NCBI GenBank assembly: GCA_973895155.1
Contig: OZ316899.1
Location: 13,578,001-13,642,000 of the forward strand
Source: Marsupella aquatica
Taxonomy: Eukaryota > Marchantiophyta
DNA: 64,000 nt
Reading direction: 5' to 3'
In this document: positions 22,394 to 32,337 of the stretch, piece by piece
Layout: each line of letters begins with the position of its first letter
How positions within the stretch are numbered: position 1 is the stretch's first letter
Notes under the pieces: model-generated
Databases searched by the model: none
Told to the model about the DNA's origin: nothing
What the model saw: the letters and a program-made list of their open reading frames with translations, nothing else
Program-made: the position numbers and the translations under genes

Positions 22394-23073
22394 TACGGCT
22401 TAATTTCTTAAGCCGGCTGAAGGTCTTTTTCAAACGGACTCAACCCACACTTTAACCGACTAACACTCTCAATACCTCACTTTTCTCTCAGAGTTTGATT
22501 TGGCAGTTTCCAATCAAGACAATGCGATTGTACTTTGCTCAACAATTTCACTCTATCTGACTTAAATCGATCAAACAACAAATATCACAACACACAACTT
22601 CTTGGTCGGCAAGAGTCTGTGAACTAGGCAACAAGGCCAACTCAATTCAAACAATTGCACAGAAATCCCATGGGAATTTGTGGTTTACTGATACTCCGCG
22701 GTCTAGATTTAACCGAGAGCTTCTTGTGCTCACAACAATACACATTTACACTAAAGTCTTGACTAAGAAAAAGCCCCCTGAGCCATGTTGCTCAGGTTTT
22801 TATCCTTGCAGCGTAACCTCAAAGAACCGCGGAAATCCTAACCACTCAATCACGACCTTCCACCGTGATATTCCTATTATTAATCTAAAACAAATTCAAC
22901 CTGACTAAGCCAGAAACCTTAGGGACCCGGACTCCTAATACTATCTAAGCAATATAAGCCGATAGAGCGCCACTTGCCCTGTCAATATCCTACAATGGTC
23001 GTGCCCTTCTGGCCCAAGCCCTTCTCCTTCCGCCACGTCCTCCTTCCAACTGACAACTGGCCCGCCTTAATTG

Positions 23074-26000
23074 TCAGATGATCAAAGGCAATCCTGAACC
23101 TTCCGACTCTGCGCATTCCTCTATGTCCAGCTTTGGCTTGATCCCCTCGACTTCCTTAGTTTTGGCTTCAGGTTCCAATTTCACGGCATCGGTATTGGCA
23201 GCATCCTCATTGGCAACGGCTTGGATAGCATTGGCCTTCACTTCTTCTATCCAAGCCTGCTCCCCAATGTGCTCGGTCTCGATCACCCACGGCTTCATGT
23301 TCTTGTAATCCATGGAAGTAGTACCAATGTCAGATTCTGTCACCGCAACTCCAAGTTGATCCGCATTACTTACCTCCACCATAGCTGCCTTCACGGCTAC
23401 AGTACCGCAAATGTGAGCGGCCATGCTTTTGACCATGGCCTTAAGGGGCATTCCATTATTCCCTGTCGGCCCCATGAATGTTTTTGCCAGATCCGCCACC
23501 AACTGCATTGCTTTCCCCCAGTCACTTCTGACAACATCGAGCTTGGCTTTGGCATTGCAGTATTTCCAACTACCATGACATTGATGGGAAGCCTTCCAGT
23601 TGGTGACCCTTGTCCCGCTTTGGCATATTTCTTTAGCTTCTCAGTTTGACTGTCAGCACGCCTCTGCAACCCGATCATCTTATCCTTGGCCTCCTCCAAC
23701 TCCTGAGATAAGTCTTCTACTTCATTGTTAAGCCGCAGTACCTCTTCCTTGGCGGTCTTTGGCTCCTCATTTAAGATCTGCACAATCTCAAACTCCTTAT
23801 CTAAAGCTGCTTTTTGCGAGTTGTTGATAGCCTCCAACTTTGTGACCTCAACCGTCCATGCCTCCTTTGTCTTAGCTAACTCCTCCTGAAGCTCCTTCCG
23901 TATTTGCTGTACTTGGTTGAGGTGGTCATTGGCAGCTGTACAAGTTGCCTCCTCATGCTTTTCACGCATGGCCTCCAGCCGGTCGAGTAGCTTGTCTTGC
24001 TTCCGCTGGGATTCTGCCAAGGCTTTATCACTCTGAGTGAGCTGCTCCTTAGCCTTTGATCTGAGTCTCTCAACTTGCCAATTAAGGCCCTGTACTTCTT
24101 CCTTTGTATCGGCTAACTCCACCTATACCTTGGTCAATTTTTCCTTGATCCGCTGGTTGTCCAATTGGTAACTTTCCGATCGGTTGTTTGCAACCTCCAA
24201 CTCTTGTTGTTTAGCCAACAGATCTTGCTAAACCTGTTGATCAACCCTTGTCTTAGCAGCTTTAGCTTCCATCCTGCGAAGCCAATTGATTACTTCCTCT
24301 TTCTTCAGTTGCTCCAACGTCATTGCCTCCTCCAACCTTGTTTGATCAGCCATTTCTTTTCTAAGAAATGGTCCGGATTCTAACTCATTGCCAAAAAAAT
24401 TCAAGGCTAAGAGTCCACACATGTCTCCATATTCCTTAGCCCAATCTCTCGCATAATTTGACCTCCCAAGTGATACACGCATGTGCCATCAAGGTCGTCT
24501 CTCCCAAGCCTTTTCCCCTAGCTGATCAAAGTCAGTGAGAGGCTTGGCCTGCTTCTCACTAAGCCATTTTATTTCCTCCGGCCAATCTCCTCCTGGTAGT
24601 TGTCATTCCTGCATTTCATTCCGGGCCTCCCACTCCTTGAGTTTCTCATGAAGTCCTACCTTGGCTTCCTTCATTCTGTCAAACTCCCTTGGTGTCATAG
24701 TCGGTGGAGGAGACTCTAGGGTTTTTTGGTCTTTTCACCTGCCATAAAAGACCGATGGAAGTGTTCTACAAAATCTTCCCAACGTCCTAACGCCTGGCAT
24801 CGGCCTCTTCCCATGATCGACATATTCTTCATCGTAGTCCTCCACATTAACCTGACTACTGTGTATGCCTGCTGCCTCTACAAAGCCCCCAATCTCCTCC
24901 TCCAAGTATTGCCTGGCTATTGGTGGCTGACTGTCCTCCACAGGTTCTTCTACTTAAACCCGACCAGAAGCTCTAAGTACCGGCCTCTCCTGGCTTTGGC
25001 CTCGGCTTCCATCTTCTGACTCCAAATCCATCTGCTCGTCATGCTTCTTTCTTTCTTTGGCAGTCATCTTCCTCTTGACTAGGTAAATGCCTGCATATGG
25101 GTTATTCCAAGTAGGCCGTCGCAACGGACTCCTCACCACATCCAATGTTACCCCCTCTGGCTTCGTGATAGGGGAATTCTCCCTTCCTAGTGTTGCTAGC
25201 TTTTTCTCTCGCCTCCGTCTGTGCACGGGTTCTTTGTCCTCTTCCTCAATTATTGGTGCTACAATCGGTAGCCGCTCCAGCTTGTAGAGGCAAAACTGGT
25301 GCAAAAGACTGGCTCCTAGCATAACGACAAAGTAATTGCAAATGGTACCCTAGTCTGGATACTGCTCCCTCCCCAATGCTCTGTTTCTCCTCATTTAATG
25401 CCTTCTTCAATTGCTAGCCATTGTAATCACAGCTTGAGTCGACATTCTCGACTAAAAACACCTGGGCTTTGCCGATTTCTGCTCTCGGCAATGTGCAATG
25501 TAGCGTCACTCTCAGAAAATCAATCAACTGCCCCATATGTGGATTAGTACATTGATTTCTAAAAAACCCATTCTTAGTGGAGGGCCCTGGAAACAATCAA
25601 AACTGATTATCCGGTAACGTCTTCCTCTGCTCCACCTTGGTCTTGTTTCCTTATAGTAAAGCAAAGACAACTTTGATTAGCGCTGGTGTTAGCTCTACAA
25701 CCCTCTCATACATCAGCGTTGTGTTGAAAGAAGCCTCCCAGCATCCGACAAAGTCTAACAGATCTTTGTCTGGTATATCAACTAACCTTCACGGCAACCG
25801 GACGAATCCCTCCAAACCAGTGTCATTCATACATCCAGAATACTTGTTATCCTGGACAGCATTGAAGACATCATCATCTTCCCGTGCAAATTGCAATTGC
25901 AAATTGGCAGATAACCTGTCTACCCAACCTGCCATGAACTTATCTTTGACTGCCCTATCCTGGACTGGCATGACTTTGATCTTGGCTTGCCTTTCAAACC

Positions 26001-26277
26001 TGGTTTGCTTTGTTGGTGTGGCGGATGCCGAACTCCCCTTTCGCTTCATATCTTCTAATCCCGAATACTCTCCAAGGATAGCTTCCTTAGTCCACGCCGC
26101 AGTGTGACCCTTTAATTTCCACACTAGCTGTCCTGCATTCTTGATTGCCTCCTGAATGCCAACGACGCAATTCTCCCTAATCAGCAATTTGTCAAGCTCG
26201 GCACTGGTGGGAATCCACAAAAACTTTTCCAAAACCTCCTCAGTGCCTACGAATGCAGTTTTATGAATTCCCCACAA
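23074..26277 (-). pseudogene. B-type protein: PR-x-EI motif domain plus long coiled coil
   Basis: Broken into several frames. In order: N-terminal block 26277-25789 (WGIHKTAFVGTEEVLEKFLW, then KRKGSSASATP); motif block 25596-25414 with LH-x3-PRAEIGKAQVFLVEN at 25444-25503; 25322-24954, basic and acidic linker; 24941-24735; 24482-24228 (YGDMCGLLALNFFGNELESG); coiled coil 24122-23397 (VQQIRKELQEELAKTKEAWT); C-terminus 23508-23074 (MAAHICGTVAVKAAMVEVSN, then acidic). Several stops and frameshifts are present. B2 and B3 are further copies. The motif block is homologous to that of the A proteins. Function unknown. Confidence 0.55.
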
Positions 26278-26344
26278 TCGCGCAAGCTTTACTCATTCCC
26301 TAGCTACGCATTCTGACTCTTTGTCTTTGTAAGTGGGTATGAGC

Positions 26345-28517
26345 TGCCGTGCTTCTTGTGATGCCTTGCCAGGATCACGAAGTAATAATTAAGCCTAAAA
26401 TAATGGCTAAATAAGGATAGATAGAGAGTATAAGGTAACAATAAAGATTGATGCCGATTACTACGTGTTAGATGATAAGGGAAAGGATCCAACGGTTGAG
26501 ATTCGGCGGGATTTGAGTTATGACCTAATCCATGCTTGATCACAAAGACCACTAAGTGGCGGCTTTGGAGTGAGGAGGCCAATACTCTACCATTTTGCAT
26601 TCTCGTGTACACGGTCTCAACATTGAGGAGCGACTGTGAGTCGAGTGCATGTGGTGGATTGGGAGATTGCGCAAGTTCTTGGCATTTGGTGGAATGAACA
26701 CGGTGAATCAGGCAGGGAATTTTGGGGGCTCTTTGCTTGAAGACGTTGAGCCGGAGCGCGCAACTAGAGAACGAGCAGAGCTTGCGCGATTGTGGGGAAC
26801 TCACAAAATGGCATTTGTAGATACGGAGGAAGTGATCACTTGGCTTTGCGGCATGGTAGCAGAGGTGGCTAAATCAAGGGTGGATCAACAAGCACAGCAG
26901 GATCTCTTGGCTAAGCAGCAGGAATTAGAGGTGGCGAACAACCAATTGGAAAACTACCAATTGGATAACCAGCAGATTAAAGAGAAATTGACAAAGGTGC
27001 AGCTGGAGTTAGCCGATGCAAAGGAAGAGGTACAGGGTCTTAATCGGCAAGTCAATAGGCTTAGGAAGGCGGCTAAAGACCAGACCACTCAGAGCAAGAA
27101 GGCCTTGGCTGCAGCCCAAGGCAAGCATGAAAAGCTACTTGATTGGCTGGAGGGCCATGCGGGAGAAACATGAGGACGCCATGAGTACAGCGGCCAATGA
27201 TCACCTAAGCCGAGCCTAGAAAATACGCAAAGAGCTTCAAGGGGATATAGAGAAGACAAAGAAGGCCACGAAGCTGGAAACCATCAACGACTCCTTGAAG
27301 GCAGCCGTAGATAAGCAAGAGTTGGAGATCATGCAGATCTTAAATGAGGAGCTGAAGATGGCCAAGGCTGAGATACTACGGCTTAACAATGAAGTTGAAG
27401 ACATATCTCAGGAGTTGGAGGAGGCCAAGGATAAGATGATCGGGTTGTAGAGGCGTGCCAATAATCAAACAGAGAAATTGAAGAAGTATGCCAAAGCGGG
27501 ATATGGGTCACCAACTGAAAGGCTTCCCGTCAGCAGTATGGTATGCGGAAATATAGTGAAGCCAAAGCCAAAGTTGAGCTCACTGTTGTCAAGCGTGACT
27601 GGGGGCAAAGCCATGTAGTTGGTGGCAGATTTGGCAAAGACGTTCATGGGCCGGGCGGTAATAAAGTTAAGCCCCTTAAAGCCACTCCGGAGGAAGTCGA
27701 GAGCATGGCCGCTCACATTTGCGGTACTGTGGCCCTGAAGGCAGCTGTGGTAGAGGTAAGTACTGTGGATCAACTTGGAGCTGCGGTGACAGGTTCAGAC
27801 GATGGTACTGCTTCTATGGATGCCTAGAACGTGAAGCCGTGGGTTATTGAGACCGAGCGCATTGGGGAGCAGGCTTGGATTGAGGAAGTTAAGGCAAAAG
27901 CTCTCCAGGCCGTTGCCAATGTGGATGAAGCCGAGGCCAAACCCGAAGCCGTAGTGAACGTGGACGAGGGGAGTCAGCCAAAGCCGAGTACAGGGGAAGG
28001 TGCAGAGTCGGACGGCTCAAGATGACCACCGATCATCTGACAATTAAGGCGGGCCAGTCGTCAGTTGGAAGGAGGACGTGGCGGAAGGAGAAGGGCTTGG
28101 GCCAGGAGGGCGCGGCCGTTGTAGGATGTAGACAGGGCAAGTAGCGCTCTGACGGCATGAATAGTTTGATTAGTGTTAGAGGTCCGGATCCATCGGGTTT
28201 CCGGCTTAGGCAGATTAGTTTTGTTTTAGCTAAATAAAAAGGATTATCACGGTGGTAGGTAGGGATTGCAGGGGTAGGATTTCCGCGCTTCTTTCAGTCA
28301 CGCTGCAAGGATAAAAACCCGGGCAGCGTGGCTGGGGGGGTCGTTTTCTTATTCAAGGCTCTAGTGTAAAATCTGTATTGTTGTGAGAACAGGAAGCTCT
28401 CGGCTAAATCTAGACCGCGGGGTATCAGTAAACCACCAGTTCCCTTGGATTTCTGAGCAATTGTTTGAATTGAGTTGGCCTCGTTGCCTAGTTCGCAGAT
28501 TCTTGCCATCCAAGAAG
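26345..28517 (+). mobile_element. B2: B-type unit, left part (split by M1)
   Basis: Plus-strand B unit. Its 5' region (26345-26750) also occurs, inverted, at 39105-38690, where it follows the integrase of the second gypsy element. Its 3' tail runs to 28517, is interrupted by the 9.7-kb M1 element, and resumes at 38236. The B1 tail shows the unbroken sequence (CCAAGAAGTTGTG), which proves the interruption. Confidence 0.65.
26649..28025 (+). pseudogene. B-type protein, internally deleted copy (B2)
   Basis: Keeps the N-terminal segment (RLWGTHKMAFVDTEEV) but jumps directly to the coiled coil (LLAKQQELEVANNQLENYQL; VNRLRKAAKDQTTQSKKALA) and the C-terminal block (MAAHICGTVALKAAVVEVST; acidic tail EVKAKALQAVANVDEAE). 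The PR-x-EI motif block present in B1 and B3 is missing. It is broken near 27173, 27220, 27450, 27620 and 27828. The coiled-coil part is closer to B3 than to B1 in wording (LENYQLDNQQIKE). Confidence 0.55.
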
Positions 28518-28654
28518 CTGTCATGCGCATACACATCGCTACACAACATACATCGTTTGTCACACATATCCAAACATAGTCACAATCCACTAACACGAAC
28601 ATAAGAGAATGGAGTACAAATGGAACCAATGTCCACATGCCCCAAACCCACAAT
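28517..28654 (-). repeat. M1 terminal repeat segment 'a' (outer copy)
   Basis: 138 bp (GCTGTCATGCGCATACAC... CCCACAAT) nearly identical to 28898-29035. With the adjoining 243-bp segment z1 it forms a block with TG...CA ends (about 28519-28897), the likely 3' LTR of M1 on the minus strand. Confidence 0.6.
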
Positions 28655-28897
28655 AACGCACCTTGTGCTTCAAGGAATCCACGTTACTTGCACACAACCT
28701 GGTCAGCCACACCATAGCCACCAAGCTCATGCTCAAAGGCTCAACATTGAAAGATGAGGCCTTTGAGCCAACACAAGGGGATAACTATCCCTCACACCAA
28801 CTCAAACTAAACACAAAGTGCTCATATAGCACACATACAAAACCTCTATATCCTAGATAGTACGATATACTTTACTACCACTCTAAATGGTGTGACA
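28655..28897 (-). repeat. M1 terminal repeat segment 'z' (copy z1)
   Basis: 243 bp, almost identical to and the same length as 37993-38235, in the same orientation at the other end of M1. Both end GGTGTGACA on the plus strand (TGTCACACC when read in M1 sense). This shared terminal block is the best evidence for the element's LTRs. Confidence 0.75.
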
Positions 28898-29035
28898 GCT
28901 GTCGTGCGCATACACATCGCTACACAACATACATCGCTTGTCACACATATCCAAACATAGTCACAATCCACTAACACGAACATAAGAGAATGGAGTACAA
29001 ATGGAACCAATGTCCACATGCCCAAAACCCACAAT
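28898..29035 (-). repeat. M1 terminal repeat segment 'a' (inner copy)
   Basis: Second copy of the 138-bp segment. It is adjacent, on the M1-sense side, to a purine tract CTAGGGGGGCG (minus, about 29046-29035), a plausible polypurine primer. The a-z-a arrangement is a partial tandem LTR duplication that I could not fully resolve. Confidence 0.6.
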
Positions 29036-29208
29036 CGCCCCCCTAGCTGGGAGTGAGGTCCCCTAACTCTAGCTAGCCATGAGTTCTACAAGGTTAATAT
29101 ACACCTTTTTAGGTGCGAAGATCAGGAGGCCGGGTGCAAGTGAGCCCCATCGATCACCTACTTGCAATCTATATCTTCCACAAGAACACAAATGATAACT
29201 AGTCGGCA

Positions 29209-31026
29209 TCACCGACATTGAGGACAAAACCATGATCCACTAGGAATCATGTGCAAGGGTGGTGTCAAACACGACATGTGCCATCCTCTAGAACACCTAT
29301 CACAAATCAACATAGTAGCTGCTTCCTGAGCAGACCCACACAACATACACTTCAAGCTAGCACGAACATGTGCCAAGCTTGGATCCACAGTGCCATCAAT
29401 GTTTGGAAGGTGACATGGTGCACAATTACGCACGTGATCCTTCCAAACCATACCATCACGCCCTTCCAACATAAGGACTCCAGAAGGCAACACTTCACGC
29501 ACACGCAAGATTGTCCGCCCTGCGGTCACATCAAGCGTTGTTGGTGCTGTCTGCTGCAAATAAACATAATCGCCAGGATGAAATCTCCTAATCTTCGTGC
29601 GATAACCTCCTCCACGAATAGTAGCATATCGCAAAGTATCACGATGCTGGGCAATAGCAAGGTTGTCAAAGGCCATGGGCATGACTCTCTCAAAAACTCG
29701 TGCCCTCTCTGAACAAACCTTTACCCAAATATCTGGATCATCCAAATCCACAATAGTTGCAACATCACGATGAATAGCCGCTGGCAAATCTGGCTCTCTA
29801 CCATAGAGCAAGAAATAGGGGGAGAAGGATGCAAGTGATGCTTGTCGACTGAAACGGTAGCCCATAGCTAACCAAGGTAGTTGGAGATCCCAGTCTCCCA
29901 AATGACCAACCTGTAAGCCATACTTGCGCAATCCTCTCTTCATAGTTTGTACAACTCTCTCTGCCAATCCATCTGCCTCAGGATGATCGCGAGAAGTAGT
30001 ACGATGGTCAATCAGAGCTTGCTCACACAAACCCTCAAAATCTCCACGGAATTCCATGCCCTGATCAGTCAACACCTCAGCTGGTGCTCCAAAGTGACTG
30101 AGTACTCGATCCAGAAATGTGGTAGCCACTCCTCCACTAGCTTTATCTGGCAATGCCACTAGTTCAATCCACTTGGAGAAGTGCTCCACCATAACCAAAA
30201 CATAACGGTTATGTCGTTGGGTGAGAGGCAATGGACCAGCAAAGTCCAAACTCCATCTGTACCCCAAACCCATGATTGGCAATGGATGCAACTGGGGAGT
30301 GGGAGCATTAAATGATGCCCTCACTCGATCACATACCACACACTTAGCTATCAATTGCTGGACATGAGTGTGCATACCACGCCACCAATACTGTGTCTGC
30401 AGCAAGCTATAAGTGCGCTTGACACCAAAGTGCCCTAACTCCTCGTGCGCATGTCGCACCAAATGTACTCGTTGTGATGGTTTTGGTACCACCAATACCT
30501 TACCATCACCTAGTACTCTCAAAAGATGGCTTCCTTCCCATCGAAACCTCTTGGCTCTCTGTAGAACCCTGTCACGTTCCTTGGCATCAATACTGCCAAC
30601 AATAGAACCACTGCGCAGATATTCCAACACTTTCACATCATTGTGAATATCTTGCTGTCCAAAGGTTACCTCACCAACATCCACATCTGAAGACTCATCA
30701 TCTGCTTCATCCAATGAAGTAGAGTCCACAGAACCACTGCATGCTGGAACCCAACAAAGGAAGGCAGATGCATGCCATCCTGGCACCATCTCCTTATCTG
30801 ACTCATCATGCCATCTGGCTCCAGTCTCATCCTCCTGACTGGTACATGGATTGCAGCTCAACCCATCTGCATCCAAATTCATCTTTCCAGGCCTATGCAC
30901 CACCTGGAAATCATAATCCTGTAACAACAATGCCCATCGTGCAAGCTTCCCTGTAAGCTTGTCAGACTCCATTAACCACTTGAGAGGCTGATGATTAGTG
31001 ATCAAAGTGAAAGGATTACCAAACAA
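29209..31026 (-). CDS. M1 pol C-terminal part: RNase H end, integrase, PHD finger
   Basis: 605 codons. Residues 1-60 complete the RNase H/connection (FTLITNHQPLKWLME). The zinc-binding HHCC module lies at about 192-232 (HAHEELGHFG ... CVVCDRV). The integrase core has D261 (WSLDFAGPL), D321 (LTDQGMEF) and E356 (ADGLAERV), with the canonical 35-residue D-E spacing, so the active site is intact. Residues 560-605 form a C4HC3 PHD finger: C-x2-C, 11 residues, C-x2-C, 4, H-x2-C, 14, C-x2-C, ending the protein. It follows the RT frame directly after a TAA where the sequence context suggests a Tyr codon. Role: insertion of element cDNA, with the PHD possibly reading histone tails. Confidence 0.92.
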   Translation of the reverse strand: MFGNPFTLITNHQPLKWLMESDKLTGKLARWALLLQDYDFQVVHRPGKMNLDADGLSCNPCTSQEDETGARWHDESDKEMVPGWHASAFLCWVPACSGSVDSTSLDEADDESSDVDVGEVTFGQQDIHNDVKVLEYLRSGSIVGSIDAKERDRVLQRAKRFRWEGSHLLRVLGDGKVLVVPKPSQRVHLVRHAHEELGHFGVKRTYSLLQTQYWWRGMHTHVQQLIAKCVVCDRVRASFNAPTPQLHPLPIMGLGYRWSLDFAGPLPLTQRHNRYVLVMVEHFSKWIELVALPDKASGGVATTFLDRVLSHFGAPAEVLTDQGMEFRGDFEGLCEQALIDHRTTSRDHPEADGLAERVVQTMKRGLRKYGLQVGHLGDWDLQLPWLAMGYRFSRQASLASFSPYFLLYGREPDLPAAIHRDVATIVDLDDPDIWVKVCSERARVFERVMPMAFDNLAIAQHRDTLRYATIRGGGYRTKIRRFHPGDYVYLQQTAPTTLDVTAGRTILRVREVLPSGVLMLEGRDGMVWKDHVRNCAPCHLPNIDGTVDPSLAHVRASLKCMLCGSAQEAATMLICDRCSRGWHMSCLTPPLHMIPSGSWFCPQCR

Positions 31027-32334
31027 TTAACAGCGGAAGTGTGCCACAGCCCACACTGCTGCCAAACACTCTCCCTCATAAGAGCTATACTTAGCCTCTG
31101 CTAAATTGTTTGATCTACTGGCATATGCCACAACAAACTCATGTCCTTCATCATCTTTCTGAGTCAGCACTGCTCCAAGTCCTACTCCACTCCAATCAGT
31201 GTGTAGCTGAAATGGTCTCCCTGAAATGGGTCTTCTCAAAATAGGGGATGATGCCAATCTTTCTTTCAACTCCTGAAAGGCATGCTCCTGATCATCACCC
31301 CAAATCCATTCCTGATCCAACTTAGTGAGTATGGTCAAAGGTTTAGCAAGCTGGCTAAATCCTTTAACATACCTCCTATAGTAGCTCGCCAATCCCAAGA
31401 ATGCACGAACTCTACTCACATCAGTAGGACGAGGAATCTGTGTAATGGCCTCCACTTTAGTCTGTTGTACACCCAATCCCCCTGGGTATATAGTGTGGCC
31501 CAAATACTCAATCTGTTCTTGGAAGAACTTACACTTGCCGGGATGGAGCTTCAATCCATGTTCCCTCAATCTCTCAAACACAATCTGCAAGTGTCGTTGA
31601 TGTTCTTCCACAGTAGAAGAATAAACCAAAATATCATCAATATAACATCTGACAAAATCCAGACCTGCAAGGATTCGATCCATGACTCTCTGGAACTCAG
31701 CTGGTGCATTCTTCAACCCAAATGGTAAGAACAACCACTGATACAAACGATCCTTGCCATAAGAATCAATTCCCCAGAATGCTGTCTTGGACCTGTCAGA
31801 ATGTCTGATTGGAAGCTGATGGTACCCTGCCCTCAGATCCAATGAACTAAAAACCTTTGCATGCCCCACTGCATCAAAGATCTCCTCAGGTGTGGGCATG
31901 GCATATCGATCAGATTTTGTCTGACGATTAATAGGTCGGTAATCACCACACATACGTCTATCCGTGTAATTACCATGCACATCCTTCTTGGCTGGCATCA
32001 CTGTGGCAGATGCATACTCCCCGTATGAGATCTCCACCAAACCAGCCTCCAACAAATCCTGAGTTCTGCTCTGAATCAGAGCTCTTTCCATGTCACTATA
32101 ATGATATGGTCTATGAAAGATTGGCGCATCACTAGCCAATTCAATCTGAATACCAGGGCCCTTCAATGTCCCCAAATCCTTCATGCTGAATGCAAAACAA
32201 TTCCAGTAACTCTTCAAGAATCGATGCATGCGACGTCTCTCCTCCCCAGTCAACTTAGGACCAATCTGTGGCTCCCAACTCTCCACCAGATCCCTAATAT
32301 CTTTTTGTAGGGTAGAAGAGATAGCCGATGATTG
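31027..32334 (-). CDS. M1 reverse transcriptase and RNase H
   Basis: The frame is open from the codon after the TAG at 32335-32337. RT motifs, numbered from 32286: RMCGDYRPIN (111-120), VFSSLDLRAGYHQLPI (145-160), FLPFGLKNAPAEFQ (186-199) and the catalytic YIDD (215-218). The thumb segment GLASYYRRYVKGF follows, then RNase H with HTDWSGVGLGAVLTQ and SYEGECLAAVWAVAHF (catalytic D and E present). The frame ends at TAA 31027-31029 inside RNase H. Family role: cDNA synthesis and template RNA removal. Confidence 0.95.
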   Translation of the reverse strand, partial: QSSAISSTLQKDIRDLVESWEPQIGPKLTGEERRRMHRFLKSYWNCFAFSMKDLGTLKGPGIQIELASDAPIFHRPYHYSDMERALIQSRTQDLLEAGLVEISYGEYASATVMPAKKDVHGNYTDRRMCGDYRPINRQTKSDRYAMPTPEEIFDAVGHAKVFSSLDLRAGYHQLPIRHSDRSKTAFWGIDSYGKDRLYQWLFLPFGLKNAPAEFQRVMDRILAGLDFVRCYIDDILVYSSTVEEHQRHLQIVFERLREHGLKLHPGKCKFFQEQIEYLGHTIYPGGLGVQQTKVEAITQIPRPTDVSRVRAFLGLASYYRRYVKGFSQLAKPLTILTKLDQEWIWGDDQEHAFQELKERLASSPILRRPISGRPFQLHTDWSGVGLGAVLTQKDDEGHEFVVAYASRSNNLAEAKYSSYEGECLAAVWAVAHFRC

Positions 32335-32337
32335 CTA
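32329..32337 (-). promoter_or_regulatory. candidate stop-codon readthrough site, UAG-CAA-UCA
   Basis: The in-frame stop that separates the methyltransferase from RT reads AAA TAG CAA TCA. This matches the UAG-CAR-YYA consensus of programmed readthrough (tobamovirus-type). M2 has GCA TAG CAA CCA at the same place. The frame continues open into the RT in both copies. Confidence 0.6.

Larger units (their letters stand above)
22140..26340 (-). mobile_element. B1: B-type unit
   Basis: Minus-strand unit with a coding region (26277-23074) and a 0.9-kb non-coding tail (23070-22140). The tail matches, in inverted orientation, the region 28030-28517 joined to 38236-38690 downstream of B2. B1 and B2 are head to head: the B1 5' end at about 26340 meets the upstream part of B2 at about 26345. 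No polymerase or transposase is encoded. Confidence 0.65.

Noticed and set aside
31027-31029. TAA inside M1 RNase H as a regulated stop
   Set aside because: It lies within a domain, not between domains, and the context TAA TTG has no known readthrough signal; a point mutation is simpler.
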